In this document: positions 35,021 to 46,545 of the stretch, piece after piece | Position numbering within the stretch: position 1 is the stretch's first letter | Layout of the letters: every line of letters starts with the position of its first letter | Assembly (NCBI GenBank): GCA_032719365.1 | Contig: CM064870.1 | Location: forward strand, 38,224,194-38,288,193 | DNA: 64,000 bases | DNA from: Prinsepia uniflora | Lineage: Eukaryota > Streptophyta > Magnoliopsida > Rosales > Rosaceae | Reading direction: 5' to 3' | The notes under the pieces: model-generated | Databases searched by the model: none | What the model was told of the DNA's origin: nothing | The model's input: only the letters and a program-made list of their open reading frames with translations | Translations under genes and position numbers: made by a program

Positions 35021-37967
35021 TGTAACAACCCGTCCCGGAGTTCAGGATTAGATTAATGATTAATGATGGATTAGTGGAATTAATTAGTGATTAGTTGGGT
35101 GATTTCAGATGGACGGTGCAAAATGATGGTTTTGCCCCTAGAATTGACAAAAAGTTGATTTTTAGTTCGGGTGGTCAAACAGACATTGGCCGATGACTGT
35201 GACGTAGTTCTGGACATCACGAGTTCATAGACATGTGGCACGTCCGATTTCGACATTCGAGGAAGAAGTTATGACGTTCGGAAGTTCAAAGGCTATTTTG
35301 GTAATTTGGTTAAAAGGGGCAAAATTGTTGACTTTTTATACGACAGGTATTTATCACGTAGTTTGAGGACCGTTAGGTAGGTCTCGATCCCCTGAGTACA
35401 AAGACAGGCGACACGTTGTCATCAGACTTCGAACGGTTCAGTTATGAGTCTAAATACGTGAAAGGAAAATGATAATTTGGGCAACAAGGGAAAAATGGTC
35501 TTTTGGCTGATTTTGAAAATGGTTCAATAGGATGGGAACATTTGTCCCTGTGTGGTTGGATATTTTCACCTTGGAGCAATGAGATGTGGCCACCTGTCCA
35601 CTCTCTGGTTGGTTCCAGCCCCTTCGCACATTTTGATCGATTAAAACAGGGAAGGGCCGTGTAGTCATGCATCTGGTTTTGGTGTTTAGTCGAGAGAGTA
35701 AGAGATCAGTGCTTGTGTGTGTGTCTAAGTGAAAACCTAAGTGGAATGGTGTGTGAAAGTGAGGAAATAGAGAGAGACAGAGAGGAGGAAACTGTGAACA
35801 ACCGTGAAGCAACCGTGCATAACCGTGAAATCCAAAACGTCCAAACCGTTGTGAAGTTGTCTATTGGTGGTGATCAGTGAGCAACAAGAGACCCAGGACA
35901 ACGTGAGGATTGTGGTGGAGGCCACGACGGAGGACCAGAGTGACGGTAAGCCAATTTTCAGAGAACCTTGTTTCTCTGTTTTTGTTCAACACTAGTACCT
36001 TGAGCCTTACTGTTTAATGAATGACTGGGTTCCTCATTGGAGCTTTTAGGGACTGAGACGAGGCCAGAAAACAAGGAACTGTGGCCAGAGGACATCGTGG
36101 TGGCCGCGAACAGAGAAGGACGATTTATGGTTTTTCCTCTTCGATTTGGAAGGTAACTTATAGTGCTTAAGTTAGTGTTTTGATCATGTAGATTCATAGG
36201 AGAGGATTGGACGAACCTGATGGGAGAAAAAGGACCGAAACTGACCTGAAAATGGACGAAACCCGTCCTCGTCGGTTTGGTTGGACCGGGCTGGTTTGGA
36301 CTGGTCTGAACCGGTTTGGTTGGAGGTTGATGATGATGAACAGTAAGGCGCGTGGGGCCCACGCGCAGCCACTTTGGGTGGCGCATGTGGGCACGTGGCC
36401 CACTTTCTGGGCATGTGTTCAACACGACATTTAAAGTATTCGATGTAACAAATATTTTGGGATTGGTTTCGAGTCGATTGGACATCGTCTCGATATGTTT
36501 CGGGATATCCGAAGGTTTAAAGACTAGGTTAAAAATAGCTAAAAATTCGGGAAAATTACGGGACTTTAGTAGAATCATTCTGAAGTAGTTAGTGACCTTA
36601 TTATGAGATTTGGACAGGTTTAGGAAAGCCGGTGATAGTTGATTAGCCAGGAAGGCATAAGTTCACGTGTATCGAGGCTGACGATGTGAATGGTCTGTGA
36701 GTGGATTTTGCTTTCTAACTTATGATGAAACCATAAATGTTTTATATGTTTTCTATACGTGATTTCTATGTTTATGATATGATATTGAAGATTTACGGTT
36801 TTGCACGTATTTAGTGGTATTTACGTAATTGCACGTTTTACAAGATTTGCTTTTATGTGGTGATTTGATAATGGTTTTGATATGATGATTTTGGGATTTT
36901 AATTATGAATTGATTTCAAGGATTTGTAATGGATTTTGAAAAGTGAGTTCAATAAACAAAATTTTGGGTTTTGGAATCGGATTTAGGAAATATGATTCGG
37001 AATTCGGTTTTGGAACTTGAAAAGTTGATTTCTGGATTGGGATTCGGAATGATGATTCCGGATGCAGACTTAGCTTCAGAATGATGATTTCAGATTCGGA
37101 TTTGGAAGGATTATGGATTTGATAAAATTATTTTTAATTGGATTTACTGGATCTGGTATTGGGTTTAAAGACTCATATATGATATGTGACGGGGGCGGGC
37201 CTGGATATGTGATTGGGTTTAAAGACCCGGATTGAGTTTAAAGACTCGGAAGTTTAAAGACTCGGATTTTGTGATTTGCCCCGTAGGCCTATTGAGTTTA
37301 AAGACTCGGGAGTTTAAAGACTCGGATTATATTGAAGCCTGGATTGAGTATAAACACTCGGATTGATATTGAGTTTAAAGACTCGGATAGATCCAGCAGG
37401 TTCGATTGATTGAAATGGGTTTCAAAAGTGTTTTCAAATATATTTGGATTTCTGTGATAACTTGATGGTTTTCAATAATAACGGTTTTCAAATGGTTTCC
37501 AGATGGTTTGGGCTGAGGCCCGAGATTTAAGAAAATGCAATGATTTCTGACTTTTGGTTTCTTAAATGGTTATATTATCTTGAATATGAACCGGTTTTAT
37601 GAAATGGGTTTTATATGCATGCATTGGTTTTTAAATAGAGGGTATAAATGTCTTTTCTTATAAATTGTTTTCTAAACTTATCCTTTATTTTTGTCCACTC
37701 ACAGTCTTTTATGTTTTTCGATACCCTTCAGGTTGATGCGGTGCGGGCTGTTGTTAGTGAGACAGAGACATCACACACACGATCTACAGTAAGGCTGCGA
37801 ACACTGGTTAACTCAAGTTGGTTTTTGGTACGTTGACCTGGGTATCCCTTGTTTGGCTTGCGTGTTCCACGGGGGTTGAATGAGTGTTTAGCCTTCGTGT
37901 CGCACGTGAGTTAAACAGGAGCATGACTTATCCCTTAATCCCGGGGGATTGTGGGTGGGCCGTGTCA
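35021..37967 (+). mobile_element. LTR2 of element D
   Basis: Begins TGTAACAACCCGTCCCGG after the polypurine tract. It is about 2,947 bp and clearly diverged from LTR1, with visible differences throughout, so the element is old. GTGAGTGGA (36697-36705) and TCCACTCAC (37694-37702) match perfectly. It is followed by a second, decayed primer site rather than by host flank. Confidence 0.88.
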
Positions 37968-38936
37968 ATTTTATATCAGAGCGCGGTTTGTGCGCTCTAC
38001 GCTAGGTTTTGGCTTCCATCGTAGTTAGTTCGTCGACTTGGGTATTGTGATGCTACTGTGGATGTGATGTCTCAACGTGGAACAGCCCGTCAACAACCTG
38101 GATACGCGAGTGATAGTACGATAGTTAGTCGCTTTGTTAGCGGCGAGAGCACGAGCGACTAGGTAGTGCGTTGTTTGATACGCGGTGTGTGGTGAGATAT
38201 ATGTCGACTTAGAGCTGAAGCGGATGACATGTTTAGTGCAAGCCATGATCGATATTTGGTTGGACCTTACGGTCGGATGTGTGCCAGTGTGGTTAACTCG
38301 GATGGTAACTAGTGGTTAACTCGGTGATAGATATGATTGATGGTCGGCTGGTCGGTTGGTCGGCATGTAGGGCCCGATGAAAGCCTATTGAGCCGGATGG
38401 TACTCGTGGGCCGGTTGGGCCGGGTGGCGATCGGATGACGATAGAATGGATTTTTGACCATTTGGTCAGATGGGTTGAGACTGAACTTGTGCGGCTATGA
38501 GTAACCGGATGCCTCGAGTTGCGGTGGTAAAAGAACCTGCTTTTGGGATTTGAGGGATTCCCCCTAGCGATGGTTACTGCTTGACGGTTGTGTAGAGAGT
38601 ACGTCAACAGATGATCTTACCCAGGTGTGATGACCCCAGTGGCTAGGTTTGGTGAGCTAGTGTGCTGAGTTAGTCAGTTCTGATGACACTAGTGATGGTG
38701 ATGATTTGAGGAACCCCGTTGGGATGGCTGGTTTGGTAAATAAGTGCTTAGTCTGGAAAACGTGAGTTGGGGTTTGTGGTTAGTTAGTTGTTATGGCTTG
38801 GGTCGACTTTCGGCTTGATTGGAGATGGTGCTGCTGGCTGCAGCCGAGGTATTGGATGGTTTGGTGGATGACTTTGGTCGAGTCTAGTGAGACCGTGGAG
38901 CGTTGAGTTGCTCAGCGTTGTGGAATGAGGGAGGTT
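37968..38936 (+). mobile_element. Internal region 2 of element D, truncated copy
   Basis: After LTR2 the sequence TTATATCAGAGCGCGG (a mutated primer site at 37972-37983) and about 965 bp repeat the start of internal region 1 (31645 to about 32618). It stops at GGAGGT and joins Athila RT. No third LTR follows. No gene. Confidence 0.85.
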
Positions 38937-39720
38937 GTTAAAAAGGAGGTAATCAAACTGTATGATTGTGGCGTTATTTACCCTATTTCTGATTTTCATT
39001 GGGTATCTCCTGTGCAGGTTGTTACAAAGAAATCTGGAATCTCCATAGTTAAGAATGCCGAGAATAAATTAGTGCATCAATGAACCATCAACGAACATAA
39101 AGTTTGCATCGATTACCGGAAACTCAATGCTACCACAAGGAAAGACCACTTTCCTTTGCCATTTATTAACCAAATTCTTGAGAGACTTGCAGAACACTTC
39201 CACTATTGCTTCTTTGATGGATACTCAGGATACAACCAAATAAACATCGCTCATGAAGATCAAGAAAAGGCCACTTTCATGTGCCCTTTTGGTACATTTG
39301 CTTATAGGAGGATGCCATTCGGTTTGTGCAATGCACCAGGTACTTTCCAACGTTGTTTGCTTTCCTTATTCTCTGATTATGTAGAAAAGATTATTGAAGT
39401 ATTCATAGATGAATTTAGTGTATTCGGAGATACTTTTAATGCATGCTTATAAAACCTTGAACTTATATTGCAAAGATGTGTCGATTCTAAGATAGTACTT
39501 AACTGAGAGAAATGTCACTTCATGGTAACTCAAGGGATAGTTTTAGGACATATTGTGTCAGCTAAAGGCATAGAGGTTGATAGAGCTAAAGTAGATCTTG
39601 TGAGGTACTTACCCTCTCCCACTTCGGTGAGAGTAATCCGTTTGTTCCTTGGACATGCAGGTTTCTATTGGCGATTCTTCAAAGACTTCTCATCAATTTC
39701 TAGACCCCTATGTCCGTTTA
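38931..39720 (+). pseudogene. Athila-type reverse transcriptase fragment
   Basis: One frame reads through typical Athila RT blocks: EVVKKEVIKL, YPISDFHWVSPVQVV, KVCIDYRKLNATTRKDHFPLPFI, DGYSGYNQI, PFGTFAYRRMPFGLCNAPGTFQRC, then VLGHIVSAKGIEVDRAKV and FLGHAGFYWRFFKDFSSISRPLC. Stops interrupt at about 39080, 39450 and 39503. The catalytic Asp-Asp pair is Asp-Glu here (FIDEFSVFG). It probably belongs with the gag at 24955-26823, now 12 kb away, with protease and the rest of gag lost; that link is inferred. Resemblance ends near 39720. Confidence 0.87.
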
Positions 39721-40150
39721 CACGTAGAAGAGCACTGGGGAGCCAGCGTGAAACATTATTACCCACTATTTGATACTGGGAGTTACCTGGACATCAGTAA
39801 TCCCAGCTGAAGACTTTGGCGCTCAAGGACTTCTACAATTGTGTGCTATCAAAGGTCCTCCTAAAGGGTGGAAACTGTAATCCTAACACACTTGCGGGCT
39901 TTGAGGTTTATCAGCCTAACTTTTGTGCACGTCAGCTTGGATTTTGACAAGGTATTCCCGTCCCCCATGTTAGGGGAATGCACTCGAGCACGTCTTACTA
40001 GTTCCAGAAGTTCTCCAATGATGATGCGCTGAAAGTCCACTAGTCTTTCTTTGCTGAGACAATTCAGTATTCTTCTAGCATCAAGCCAGCCTACACCTGC
40101 ACTCAGGCCTTCCTGTCCTAGTGGGCAACATATTTGGACAGGACCTATGG
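39721..40150 (+). pseudogene. Decayed plant-mobile-domain-like fragment
   Basis: A frame around 39891-40000 reads LAGFEVYQPNFCARQLGF, stop, QGIPVPHVRG. This resembles the C-terminal part of plant mobile domain (aminotransferase-like, PMD) proteins, which are often carried by transposons. Several stops and shifts occur. I rely on remembered family pattern only, so the assignment is tentative. No intact frame exists on either strand. Confidence 0.4.
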
Positions 40151-40490
40151 GCCACCACCCAATAGGCTGAGAATGTATTGACATAATTAAGGCTGATTAT
40201 GCTTGGGTTGTAATCTATGTTGGGCCTCTTTTTAGAATAGTAGGCCTATTTCTATCTTTATACAAGACCAAGGCCCATTTTGAATAGCAAAAGATATTCT
40301 GTCGATTCAATTGATCTCCGCGTGCGTCCTTTCGTTTCAAACACTTTGATTTCCACGCCCGTAATAATATCATTGCAGGTTGCACGCAATCAACTATATA
40401 AACGCCGTGATTCTTCAAATATGTTCACATCTTCCTTAGCATTCTTCGTCAAAGTTTCTAGAGAAACCTTTCCTTATTTCCTTTCCTAGT

Positions 40491-42130
40491 GATGGCCTCT
40501 TACGCAAAAAATTCCAGCCAGTTGGAGAACTTAGAAAGCGTTCGTGTAAAGTTGTAGAGGCAACTGATTATTCTTAATGCAGAGAAAGCTTATCTTGAGC
40601 AAAGCTTGAAGGAGGCGAGGGATCTCTAGGAGTTAACCCTAGCCGAAGCAGAACTAGAGGCCAATGCGTGAGATGCGTTTGTTCGGGACCTTGTTGAGAA
40701 GAAATACAATGATGAACTGTGGATTGTGGTTGAGTCCATCATTTAATGGAACTGATCCGTCCAGCGTAGCAAGAATGTCCTCTTTTCTTTGGAGAAGGCG
40801 ATGCTGGGGGTTGTCTTCGGCGTAGAAAAGCCCTAGGACCACTAATCAGTCCGCCTCTTTTTTTTTGTAAAGAAATCTTTTATTAATGAGATGAGATTCC
40901 CAAAATACCCTTCATAGTACTTGATATTCATTTGATTACTTGATACTCACCTCCATAGTAAGACAGGATAAATATGAATCAAATCTAAAGCATTTTGCAC
41001 TGTTATTCCATTTCACTTTTGACACATCATGTCTTCCAGTAGGTAAAATCAGTCTGGGGTTCCTCTCGTCTATTATATGCGCATGGATCAATGTCTCCAA
41101 GAAGAGTGTCGAGGATAGAAAATGTCATTCGGGATTTGGAGCTTCAACTTCATCATCTTGTCGTCTTGATCGATGTTCATAAGCGCAAACCGGATCGTCA
41201 AAGAGCATCTATGGATGCTCGTGTCGCGTCCCATAAGGAGACCTTGGAAAAAAATCTAGAATAGAATATCTGCTATCAACTGCCAACTGGCAGAACTTCA
41301 CGAAGAAGATGTGGATTTGCAAAGCACCATGGCTTCCCAGGATCGACAACTCCGACATACGCGCCGTCAGACACATAGAGATGGCTTCGTTCATGGCTTC
41401 AGGGTTAGTAGATTTAGAAAACCCCGCCCATGTATCTCTAATTTGTAACTTTCCTTCCATGAAATGAAATAAAACTCATTAACATGCATGCTACCTTTAG
41501 ATCTAATTTGTGGTTGCTCTTCTAACTTTACTAGTTTTGGTATCGTGTCCTTCAGTCAGACTCTCTTAGACTTTGCATATAGCTTGGTGTTAACAAATGT
41601 CCAAATTTCTGATTTCTCATCCCTCTTATAATTCGTGTTCTAGCAGGGTTCCCTCCTGTCAAAGTTCACACCGCCATGCCTCGCAAGCACTCTCGCTCCG
41701 TCTAACTAGAGCCTATGGAATCAATCGCGGACCAAATCATTAGGTTCCATCGAATGGCTAAGGATAACAATGACGACATCTGATTTCTACAAGATCAGGT
41801 GTTTACTGGCCAGAAAGAACGACTCAAGACAATGCTCGATGATGCTCTCCTTCTAGCCGCCCAAAAGAAATACGTCTAGTAGTTGGAAATGAAAAGTGAT
41901 ATGGTGAAGCTGTCACTCCAGCGTCTGGAAATGACCTTCCTGCTCAGAAAATTAGGGTTGCAAAGATCAAGAACATGCTTCAAGATAGGGACTAGCTCCT
42001 TGAAATTGGCTCAGGAAACTTTTATCGGAGTGGTTACGATGATGGATACATCTCCCGAGCGGCTGGCCGACCGTTCCCCTCTGATTGGGCTATTGAAGAT
42101 TCTAATTCTCCTGACTCAAAGTAATCCTTG
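40491..42130 (+). pseudogene. Three decayed coiled-coil-like coding blocks
   Basis: Blocks beginning ATG at about 40492 (MASYAKNSSQLENLESV), 41091 (MSPRRVSRIENVIRDLE) and 41676 (MPRKHSRS) each continue as charged, heptad-like sequence (for example LNAEKAYLEQSLKEARDL) interrupted by a few stops. The first two are followed by A/T-rich sequence with AATAAA-like strings (about 41466). This could be the coiled-coil tail of the preceding mobile-domain remnant, or exons of a lost gene. I do not recognise the family. Confidence 0.35.
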
Positions 42131-42591
42131 ATTCATCGTAACTCTGTTTCTCAGTGTATTTTGTTCTCTTAATCTTGTAGCTGAACTATCAAGTGTTTTT
42201 GTTTCTTATGAGGAAATCTTAAGAACTCAATCTATGGCAAACATTATTATAAACCTAACTTCCTTAGGCCTCTTCTGCAAATAGGATTTACTAATTGTGC
42301 AAGTCCAACACTAGGCAGGACCTCTCCCATTTTGCAAGAAGCACAAACTCTAGTTCGGCTATCTTGTCGGCTGTGACCTTCGTAGGTCCGCCGTTTTCAT
42401 CTTCACCACCCATTTTGCATGAAGATGGGTCACACGTGATCTGTCATTCCCTTGGCCGAGATAGCAAATGATGAACTTTCCTGAAAAGGAATATCCCTTA
42501 GGAGGATGTCGAAATCTTTCTCTTTCGGGATATGAATTGTTACTCATGAAGGTTCATAGTCAAAAACATTTCTGATCATTTAATTGACCTG
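42131..42591. other. No recognisable feature
   Basis: About 460 bp between the coiled-coil-like blocks and the minus-strand element. Only short frames without family resemblance. Confidence 0.4.
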
Positions 42592-43098
42592 TTAATATGC
42601 TGTTGACAGATGTTCTGGAAAAACTACCACTACGCTAATTTCGATTTGAAGCTCTCTTTCCCTGTCAAACAAGGAAAATACTTCCATGACTCCCAACATA
42701 TTGGTTCCAAGTTCCTTTGTTGGTTCTTTGGTCTTGACATGACCATTGCTTTGTTGATTGTTATCCTCGGAGGACTCTTCGGGCGAAACTTCGATATCTT
42801 CTGCTTGTTTTCTCCGCAAGTTTCCTTGGGTGAAGTTCTCGAATACGAGTCTTATTTCATGATGCAATTCTGGGATAGTGCTGGGATGTTTGTTCTCTCC
42901 TCGATCATTCTCCTCTTCCCTATCCTTTCTAGGAGAGCTGGTAAGCTTCCCTTTAGTAGCCAGAGGCCTTGTTGGTTTTTCAGGAGACCTTGTCCTCAAG
43001 CCCTTCTTGGTGTGAAGGTATGCCCCATACTGTCTCTGAATTCTTCTAGTGGCAGTTCCTCCCAACTCCTTGGCTGGTTTTCCATCTCTGCCTGCCAT
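42592..43098 (-). CDS. Hypothetical 168-residue frame in minus-strand retroelement
   Basis: MAGRDGKPAKELGG... is Lys/Glu/Arg-rich and low in hydrophobics, with basic N-terminal and acidic central parts. It lies downstream (minus sense) of the Tat/Ogre-like gag once the solo LTR at 43347-46540 is removed, so it is probably linker or spacer coding sequence of that element. A 186-codon frame on the opposite strand (42610-43170) overlaps almost fully; both cannot be real and neither has a firm family match. Confidence 0.3.
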   Translation of the reverse strand: MAGRDGKPAKELGGTATRRIQRQYGAYLHTKKGLRTRSPEKPTRPLATKGKLTSSPRKDREEENDRGENKHPSTIPELHHEIRLVFENFTQGNLRRKQAEDIEVSPEESSEDNNQQSNGHVKTKEPTKELGTNMLGVMEVFSLFDRERELQIEISVVVVFPEHLSTAY

Positions 43099-43341
43099 AT
43101 ACCACTTTCCCTCCTAGATTGTGGCTTGGAATGGTTTGGCCATGTTGGTGACCTTGTCGGGATAAACTAGTAGTTTTGGTGATCTTTGTTGGTGACGTTA
43201 CCCCCTACTCTGCTAACTAGCCTTTCATTCTCGCCCTTCCTTGGTGTTTCCCGAGTTCCAAATTTTGGAGTCTGGTAGGGCCTTATTTTGGGGACCATGT
43301 GGACCATGTGGATCATGTTTCCGCTCAAGTATATCCAAAGA

Positions 43342-43346
43342 AGTGT
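43342..43346. other. Target-site duplication AGTGT (left copy)
   Basis: AGTGT here and at 46541-46545 flank the TG...CA ends of the solo LTR exactly. Confidence 0.93.
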
Positions 43347-45072
43347 TGTGACGACCCGTCCAGAATTAGCGGGATTAATTAAGAATTAATGACAGATTAG
43401 CAAGACTAATCGGAGATTAGACGAGGATTAGCGGACGTTCGGGCGAAATGACGATTTTTCCCCTAGAGTGGGCAAATCGTTGACTTTTCGTTCAGGTGGT
43501 CAAATGGACTTTGGCCAATGACTCTGACGTAGTTCGTGACGTCATGAGTTCATAGACAGGTGGCATGGTCGATTCCGACGTTCGTGGAAGAAGTTATGAT
43601 CTTCGGAAGTTCGAGGGCATTTTGGTAATTTGGGCCAAAAGTTAACTTTTGACCCGAGAGGTCCGATGGACGAGGGCCGAGGACCTTTACGTAGATCGTG
43701 ACGATACGAATCCATAGACAGGCAGCATGTCGAATTCGGACGTTCGACGAAAAAGTTACGGTTCACGAAAGTACGAAAGTACTATTGCACGAATTATGAG
43801 ACAAGTGACTTTTGGACTCAAGTGGGGCCCAGATTTTTATTCCAAGGCCCAATGGATGAGTGACAAGTGTCACTCATCCACTGGACATCATTTTTATTCA
43901 TGCATCCACCCTCCCCGTGCATCGATCATTTTCTTCCTTTTCAAACCCAACCCGATCTCATTTTTGAGCCAAACCAATCCAACCTTTTTCCATTTGATCG
44001 TGAGTGAGACTAGGAGAGTGAGAGGAGGCTGAGGAGCAGAGGACGGTGGCTGGAGGCTGCCTGGACCGCCGTACACAGCTGAGAGAAGGTAAGGGCTCAG
44101 TTTTGATTTTTGAATCCAAGATTTTGATTTTGATGTTGTGGATGCTTTTGGATGATTAGAGGGTGGTTAGTGAGTTTCTAGGGGGATTTTAAGAGGATTT
44201 GTAGGGTGGTTCAGGCGGATGAAGCTGTGAGGGTGGTCGGGAAAACCAGGGCTGTGAGGCCATGGATGAACCGTGGGATTTTAGGATGTTTTAATTAGTT
44301 TTGAGGATTGGAAATGATAGAAAACATAAAAATAGGAAGATTGGGATTGAAAAGGAGAAGATTGGACGAAAAATGAAGAGTAGGGAGCCCTGGACCGGTC
44401 ACGTCGGTCCAGTTAGACCGGCTGCACAGGCTGGACCGGACCGGCCGGTTCCGCCAAGGTTGAAATGAACAGTCCGGCGCGTGAGGCCCACGCGCAGGAC
44501 CTTCCCAGGGCGTGTATAGGCGCGTGGCCCACATTTTGAGGGTGGTTCCAACATATGAAATCATCTATTCGATGTAACGAACATTTTGGGACTAGTTTCG
44601 TGTCAATCGGACATCGTTTTGATATAGTTCGGGACGTCCAAAGGTTACAGAGTGCGTTTAAAAATAGTTAGAAAATCGGGAAAATTACGCGACTTTAGTG
44701 AGGGGTTATATATGTAGTTAGTAACCCTCTAAATGAATTTGGACAGGTTCAAGAATCCCGGAGGTGACGATTGACCCGGGAGACGATTATGGCACGTGTA
44801 TCGAGGCGCGACTTCAGACGGTCTGTGAGTGGACCCTTCTTTTGAAATTGATGCATGCATAAATATTTTATAATTGTTTTAATACCTATTTTGTGATTCC
44901 ATGAGTGCACTTGTTTGTGGTAGCCTAGGATTTACGTATTTGCACGTATTTCGAGGTTTTCAATTTTATACGTTGCTTATACGTGCTAGGTTTTCAATGA
45001 GGGTTTAATAAATGGATTTTGGATTTGGACGTATGAATTCGGGCACGAGACCCATTTCCTTTACGAACTATC

Positions 45073-45450
45073 GGACTTGGAGTCCATTTGAATTGATGAG
45101 GAATCAGACCGAGGTTCCATTTGAGTTATACGATTGGGCTGGGGCCCAATTGATTTTTGATTCGAGTTTGAGGCCCAGTTAGTGGTACTATCGGGCTTGA
45201 TGCCCTGTTGATGTATGATATCGGGCATGAGACCCATTTAGTTGAGTTATCAGGCTTAAGGCCCCGTTGGTTGTGAAATCGGACGCGAGGTCCTGTTTGG
45301 TTATGGTTACGGGCTTAGGGCCCAGTTAGTGGTGGTATCGGGCTTGAGGCCCAGTCAAATGTAATATCGGGCTTGAGTCCCAGTTTGATTTATGAAATGA
45401 GAATTCGGTCATGAGACCCAGTTGAACTGTGGATTTAGGCCGAGGCCTAA
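45073..45450 (+). repeat. Hairpin array GGGC-TTGAG-GCCC (solo LTR E)
   Basis: Hairpins spaced roughly 30-40 bp: GGAC/GTCC (45073/45082), ATTGGGC/GCCCAAT (45133/45144), GGGC/GCCC (45193/45202), GGAC/GTCC (45281/45290), GGGC/GCCC (45311/45320 and 45340/45349) and TTAGGCC/GGCCTAA (45435/45444). Arms switch together between GGGC/GCCC and GGAC/GTCC. A few units are mismatched (45369). Confidence 0.77.
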
Positions 45451-46100
45451 GAAATGGATTTGAATCAGATTCGAGTAATCCTGTTGAAATGAATCAGGTA
45501 TGAGACCCAGTTGTGAAATATTTTTTGAGAAAGAAAGAGAATTGAAATGAATGAACCCTCCATATGTTTATATAGTCTCCTCCAGCGTCGACATGGAGAG
45601 TCACGATCCACATACCAGGATGGGTATCCCCATAGGGATCCCGTTCCAGGAGTGGTGGTTACTAGATATGATGTGGTCTTGGACCAGATTCCGGAGAGAT
45701 ATGTGGACTAGATCCAGAGAGAGAGCTCGGACTAGATCCAGAGATTGAGGCTCCCAGATGAAGATTCCTGGGAGAAGACTCGAAGTGAGACCTCGAGTAG
45801 TGTGCACACTAGATAGATATGATGTCATCGTGACTATATCTGGGATGTGTTCCCTAGGGGCTGTGTGCCCCGAGTTGGCATCTTCTCCGGAAGTGCCTAG
45901 GGTGGGTTATACGTACGAGTACGTATGAGAATTACAGAAAAGTGATTTGGGGGCGGAGACCCCGTGTTCCATCTTTTATGTTTTAGAAAGTGATTTTGGG
46001 CTGAGACCCACATGACGTGATTTGGGCTGAGTCCCAATTGATTTGTTTTTTGTATTCCATGTTTTAAGTTGTGATTTCGAGTCGAGGACCCGAATGGATT

Positions 46101-46200
46101 TATGGTTCATGACGGTTTATGGGAACCGGCATGAACCCTTGAAAGGTTTTTATGGGTCATGACGGTTTATGTGGCCGGGCATGAACCCTCGAAAGGTTTT
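46101..46200 (+). repeat. Two 50-bp direct tandem copies
   Basis: Units 46101-46150 and 46151-46200 (TATGGTTCATGACGG... / TATGGGTCATGACGG...) differ at a few sites. The first also has inverted ends GGTTCATG / CATGAACC. Confidence 0.85.
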
Positions 46201-46540
46201 GATATGTTTGATAAATAGTTTTATGAACGTTTGATAAATGATTTTGAATGCATGCGTATGTATTTATGAAGGGCATAAATGTCTTTATGCGAAAACGTTT
46301 TTAAATGAAATGTTTATTTTGTCCACTCATGACTTTTAATGTTTTAATGCCCTTCAGGTTGATCGCGGATGCGGGCTGTAGCAGAGACGAGACATCACTC
46401 CCCTCCTCCTACGATCCTGACGCACTCTGATAGCCCCGGCGAGGGCTAGAGATGGAATTTTCTCTGGTCTGACACTTGGTGTCAGACGAGATCAGGCGGG
46501 TCCCACATTAATCCCCAGGGATTTCGGACCGGTCCTGACA

Positions 46541-46545
46541 AGTGT
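46541..46545. other. Target-site duplication AGTGT (right copy)
   Basis: Partner of 43342-43346. Confidence 0.93.

Larger units (their letters stand above)
43347..46540 (+). mobile_element. Complete solo Tekay-type LTR (E)
   Basis: 3,194 bp from TGTGACGACCCGTCC to ...GGTCCTGACA with a perfect AGTGT target duplication and no internal region. This is a solo LTR left by recombination between the two LTRs of one element. Landmarks: AAG|GTAAGG donor-like at 44089, TTTGGACAG acceptor-like at 44746, GTGAGTGGAC at 44825, a GGGC/GCCC hairpin array at 45073-45450, a 50-bp tandem at 46101-46200, GTCCACTCAT at 46321 and CTTCAG at 46357. It contains no gene. It interrupts a minus-strand retroelement. Confidence 0.93.

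Noticed and set aside
42610..43170. 186-residue + strand frame
   Set aside because: It overlaps a 168-residue minus frame in a minus-strand retroelement; Phe/Leu-rich translation looks like the antisense of a charged protein.
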